Assembly (NCBI GenBank): GCA_023435855.1
Contig: JAEZLG010000254.1
Location: 1 to 5,427, forward strand
Source: Bacillota bacterium
GTDB lineage: Bacteria > Bacillota > Clostridia > Christensenellales > CAG-138
Length of the DNA stretch: 5,427 bases
Direction of reading: 5' to 3'
Shown in pieces: positions 4,735 through 5,427 of the stretch (positions are counted from its first letter, which is position 1; each line of letters begins with the position of its first letter). The notes beneath the pieces are model-generated. The model searched no databases and was not told the DNA's origin. It worked only from the letters and a program-made list of their open reading frames with translations. Position numbers and translations under genes: made by a program.

Positions 4735-5427
4735 ATGAGTCATCCATTAAAGGGAGCATGTATCATAGGTCAGTCCGGCGGCCCAACCTCCGTCATCAAC
4801 GCGAGCGCATACGGCGTAATTAAGACTGCGCTTGAAACGTGTGATATCACAAAGGTATACGGTGCTGCACACGGCATCCGCGGTGTCCTCGACGACGTGC
4901 TTTACGACATGAGCGCGGAGGATACATCGGAGCTGGCGCTTCTTATGAACACCCCCTCGTCGGCGCTTGGCTCCTGCCGCTACAAACTTAAAGACAGCTC
5001 CCAAGACGATACGGACTATAAGAGGATTTTAGAGATCTTCAAAAAATACGATGTCCGCTATTTCTTCTACAACGGCGGAAACGACTCCATGGATACCTGC
5101 AACAAAATCTCCAAGTACATGCAGAAGTCGGGTTATGAGTGCCGCATCATGGGCGTTCCCAAAACCATCGACAACGACTTATTCGGCACCGATCACTGCC
5201 CGGGCTTTGCGTCTGCGGCCAAATACATTGCCACTACATGCATGGAGCTTTACCTCGACGCACGCGTGTACGATAAGGGTATGGTCTGCATTCTTGAGTG
5301 CATGGGCCGTCACGCCGGCTGGCTCACCGGTGCTTCAGGTGTTGCCGCACATTTTGGAATGGGTCCGGACCTTATCTATCTGCCCGAGCGCGTGTTTGAT
5401 ATTGAAAAATTCTTAAGCGACGTGGAA
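4735..5427 (+). CDS. pfp: 6-phosphofructokinase, pyrophosphate-dependent type (3' partial)
   Basis: The first 231 residues of a phosphofructokinase-family enzyme, which phosphorylates fructose 6-phosphate to the 1,6-bisphosphate in glycolysis in the cytoplasm. The frame stays open to the right edge, so the C-terminal part is missing. Seen motifs: the phosphoryl-donor loop GQSGGPTSVINA (12-23), GIRG (48-51), YNGGNDSMDT (112-121), PKTIDND (142-148) with the catalytic Asp pair, and MGRHAGW (190-196) for sugar-phosphate binding. ATP enzymes have GGDGS and PGTIDND; here D117 replaces that Gly and K143 replaces the other Gly, the two changes known to mark PPi-dependent enzymes, where the reaction is reversible. 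N116 stands where Asp is usual. The gene has its own promoter and Shine-Dalgarno and starts 142 nt after the previous gene. The donor assignment is from family knowledge and is not proved by sequence. Confidence 0.92.
   Translation, partial: MSHPLKGACIIGQSGGPTSVINASAYGVIKTALETCDITKVYGAAHGIRGVLDDVLYDMSAEDTSELALLMNTPSSALGSCRYKLKDSSQDDTDYKRILEIFKKYDVRYFFYNGGNDSMDTCNKISKYMQKSGYECRIMGVPKTIDNDLFGTDHCPGFASAAKYIATTCMELYLDARVYDKGMVCILECMGRHAGWLTGASGVAAHFGMGPDLIYLPERVFDIEKFLSDVE

Noticed and set aside
5051..5416. A 121-codon open frame on the + strand
   Set aside because: It lies in another frame inside the phosphofructokinase gene, whose true frame (from 4735) carries all the family motifs and runs open to the window end.

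Overview
The window looks like chromosomal DNA of an anaerobic, fermentative member of the Clostridia (Oscillospiraceae/Christensenellales-like is my guess). The reasons are a short ferredoxin-type [FeFe] hydrogenase with group B-like H-cluster motifs, a phosphofructokinase with pyrophosphate-type active-site residues, and a clostridial-type M15-like/peptidoglycan-binding protein, all with moderate GC content, good Shine-Dalgarno sites and TATAAT promoters. All five genes lie on the + strand.

Layout: (1) 1-1110 is the C-terminal part of a DEAD-box RNA helicase whose N-terminal lobe lies upstream of the window. (2) 1111-1386 is a gene-free spacer packed with six successive hairpins; the last has a T-tract and is the best terminator, and it is followed by an extended -10 promoter. 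(3) 1387-2643 is an iron-only hydrogenase, followed 7 nt later by (4) 2651-3814, a class I SAM methyltransferase of the Methyltransf_32 (METTL25/RRNAD1-like) type; the two probably form one operon. A strong hairpin straddles the methyltransferase stop codon. (5) 3915-4592 is a small protein with an M15-like (D-Ala-D-Ala carboxypeptidase fold) N-terminal domain and a C-terminal peptidoglycan-binding domain. One expected metal ligand is changed from Asp to His, and no ribosome binding site is visible. (6) 4735-5427 is the N-terminal part of a PPi-type 6-phosphofructokinase with its own promoter and ribosome binding site, running off the right edge.

The genes do not form one obvious pathway. Hydrogenase (disposal or sensing of reductant) and PPi-linked glycolysis both fit an energy-limited sugar fermenter; the helicase and methyltransferase look like RNA-related housekeeping functions. 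I see no CRISPR array, tRNA, rRNA, transposase or phage gene, and no convincing new multi-gene system. The points most worth a second look are the hairpin cluster at 1115-1327, the changed metal site of the M15-like protein, and the pairing of the hydrogenase with the methyltransferase.
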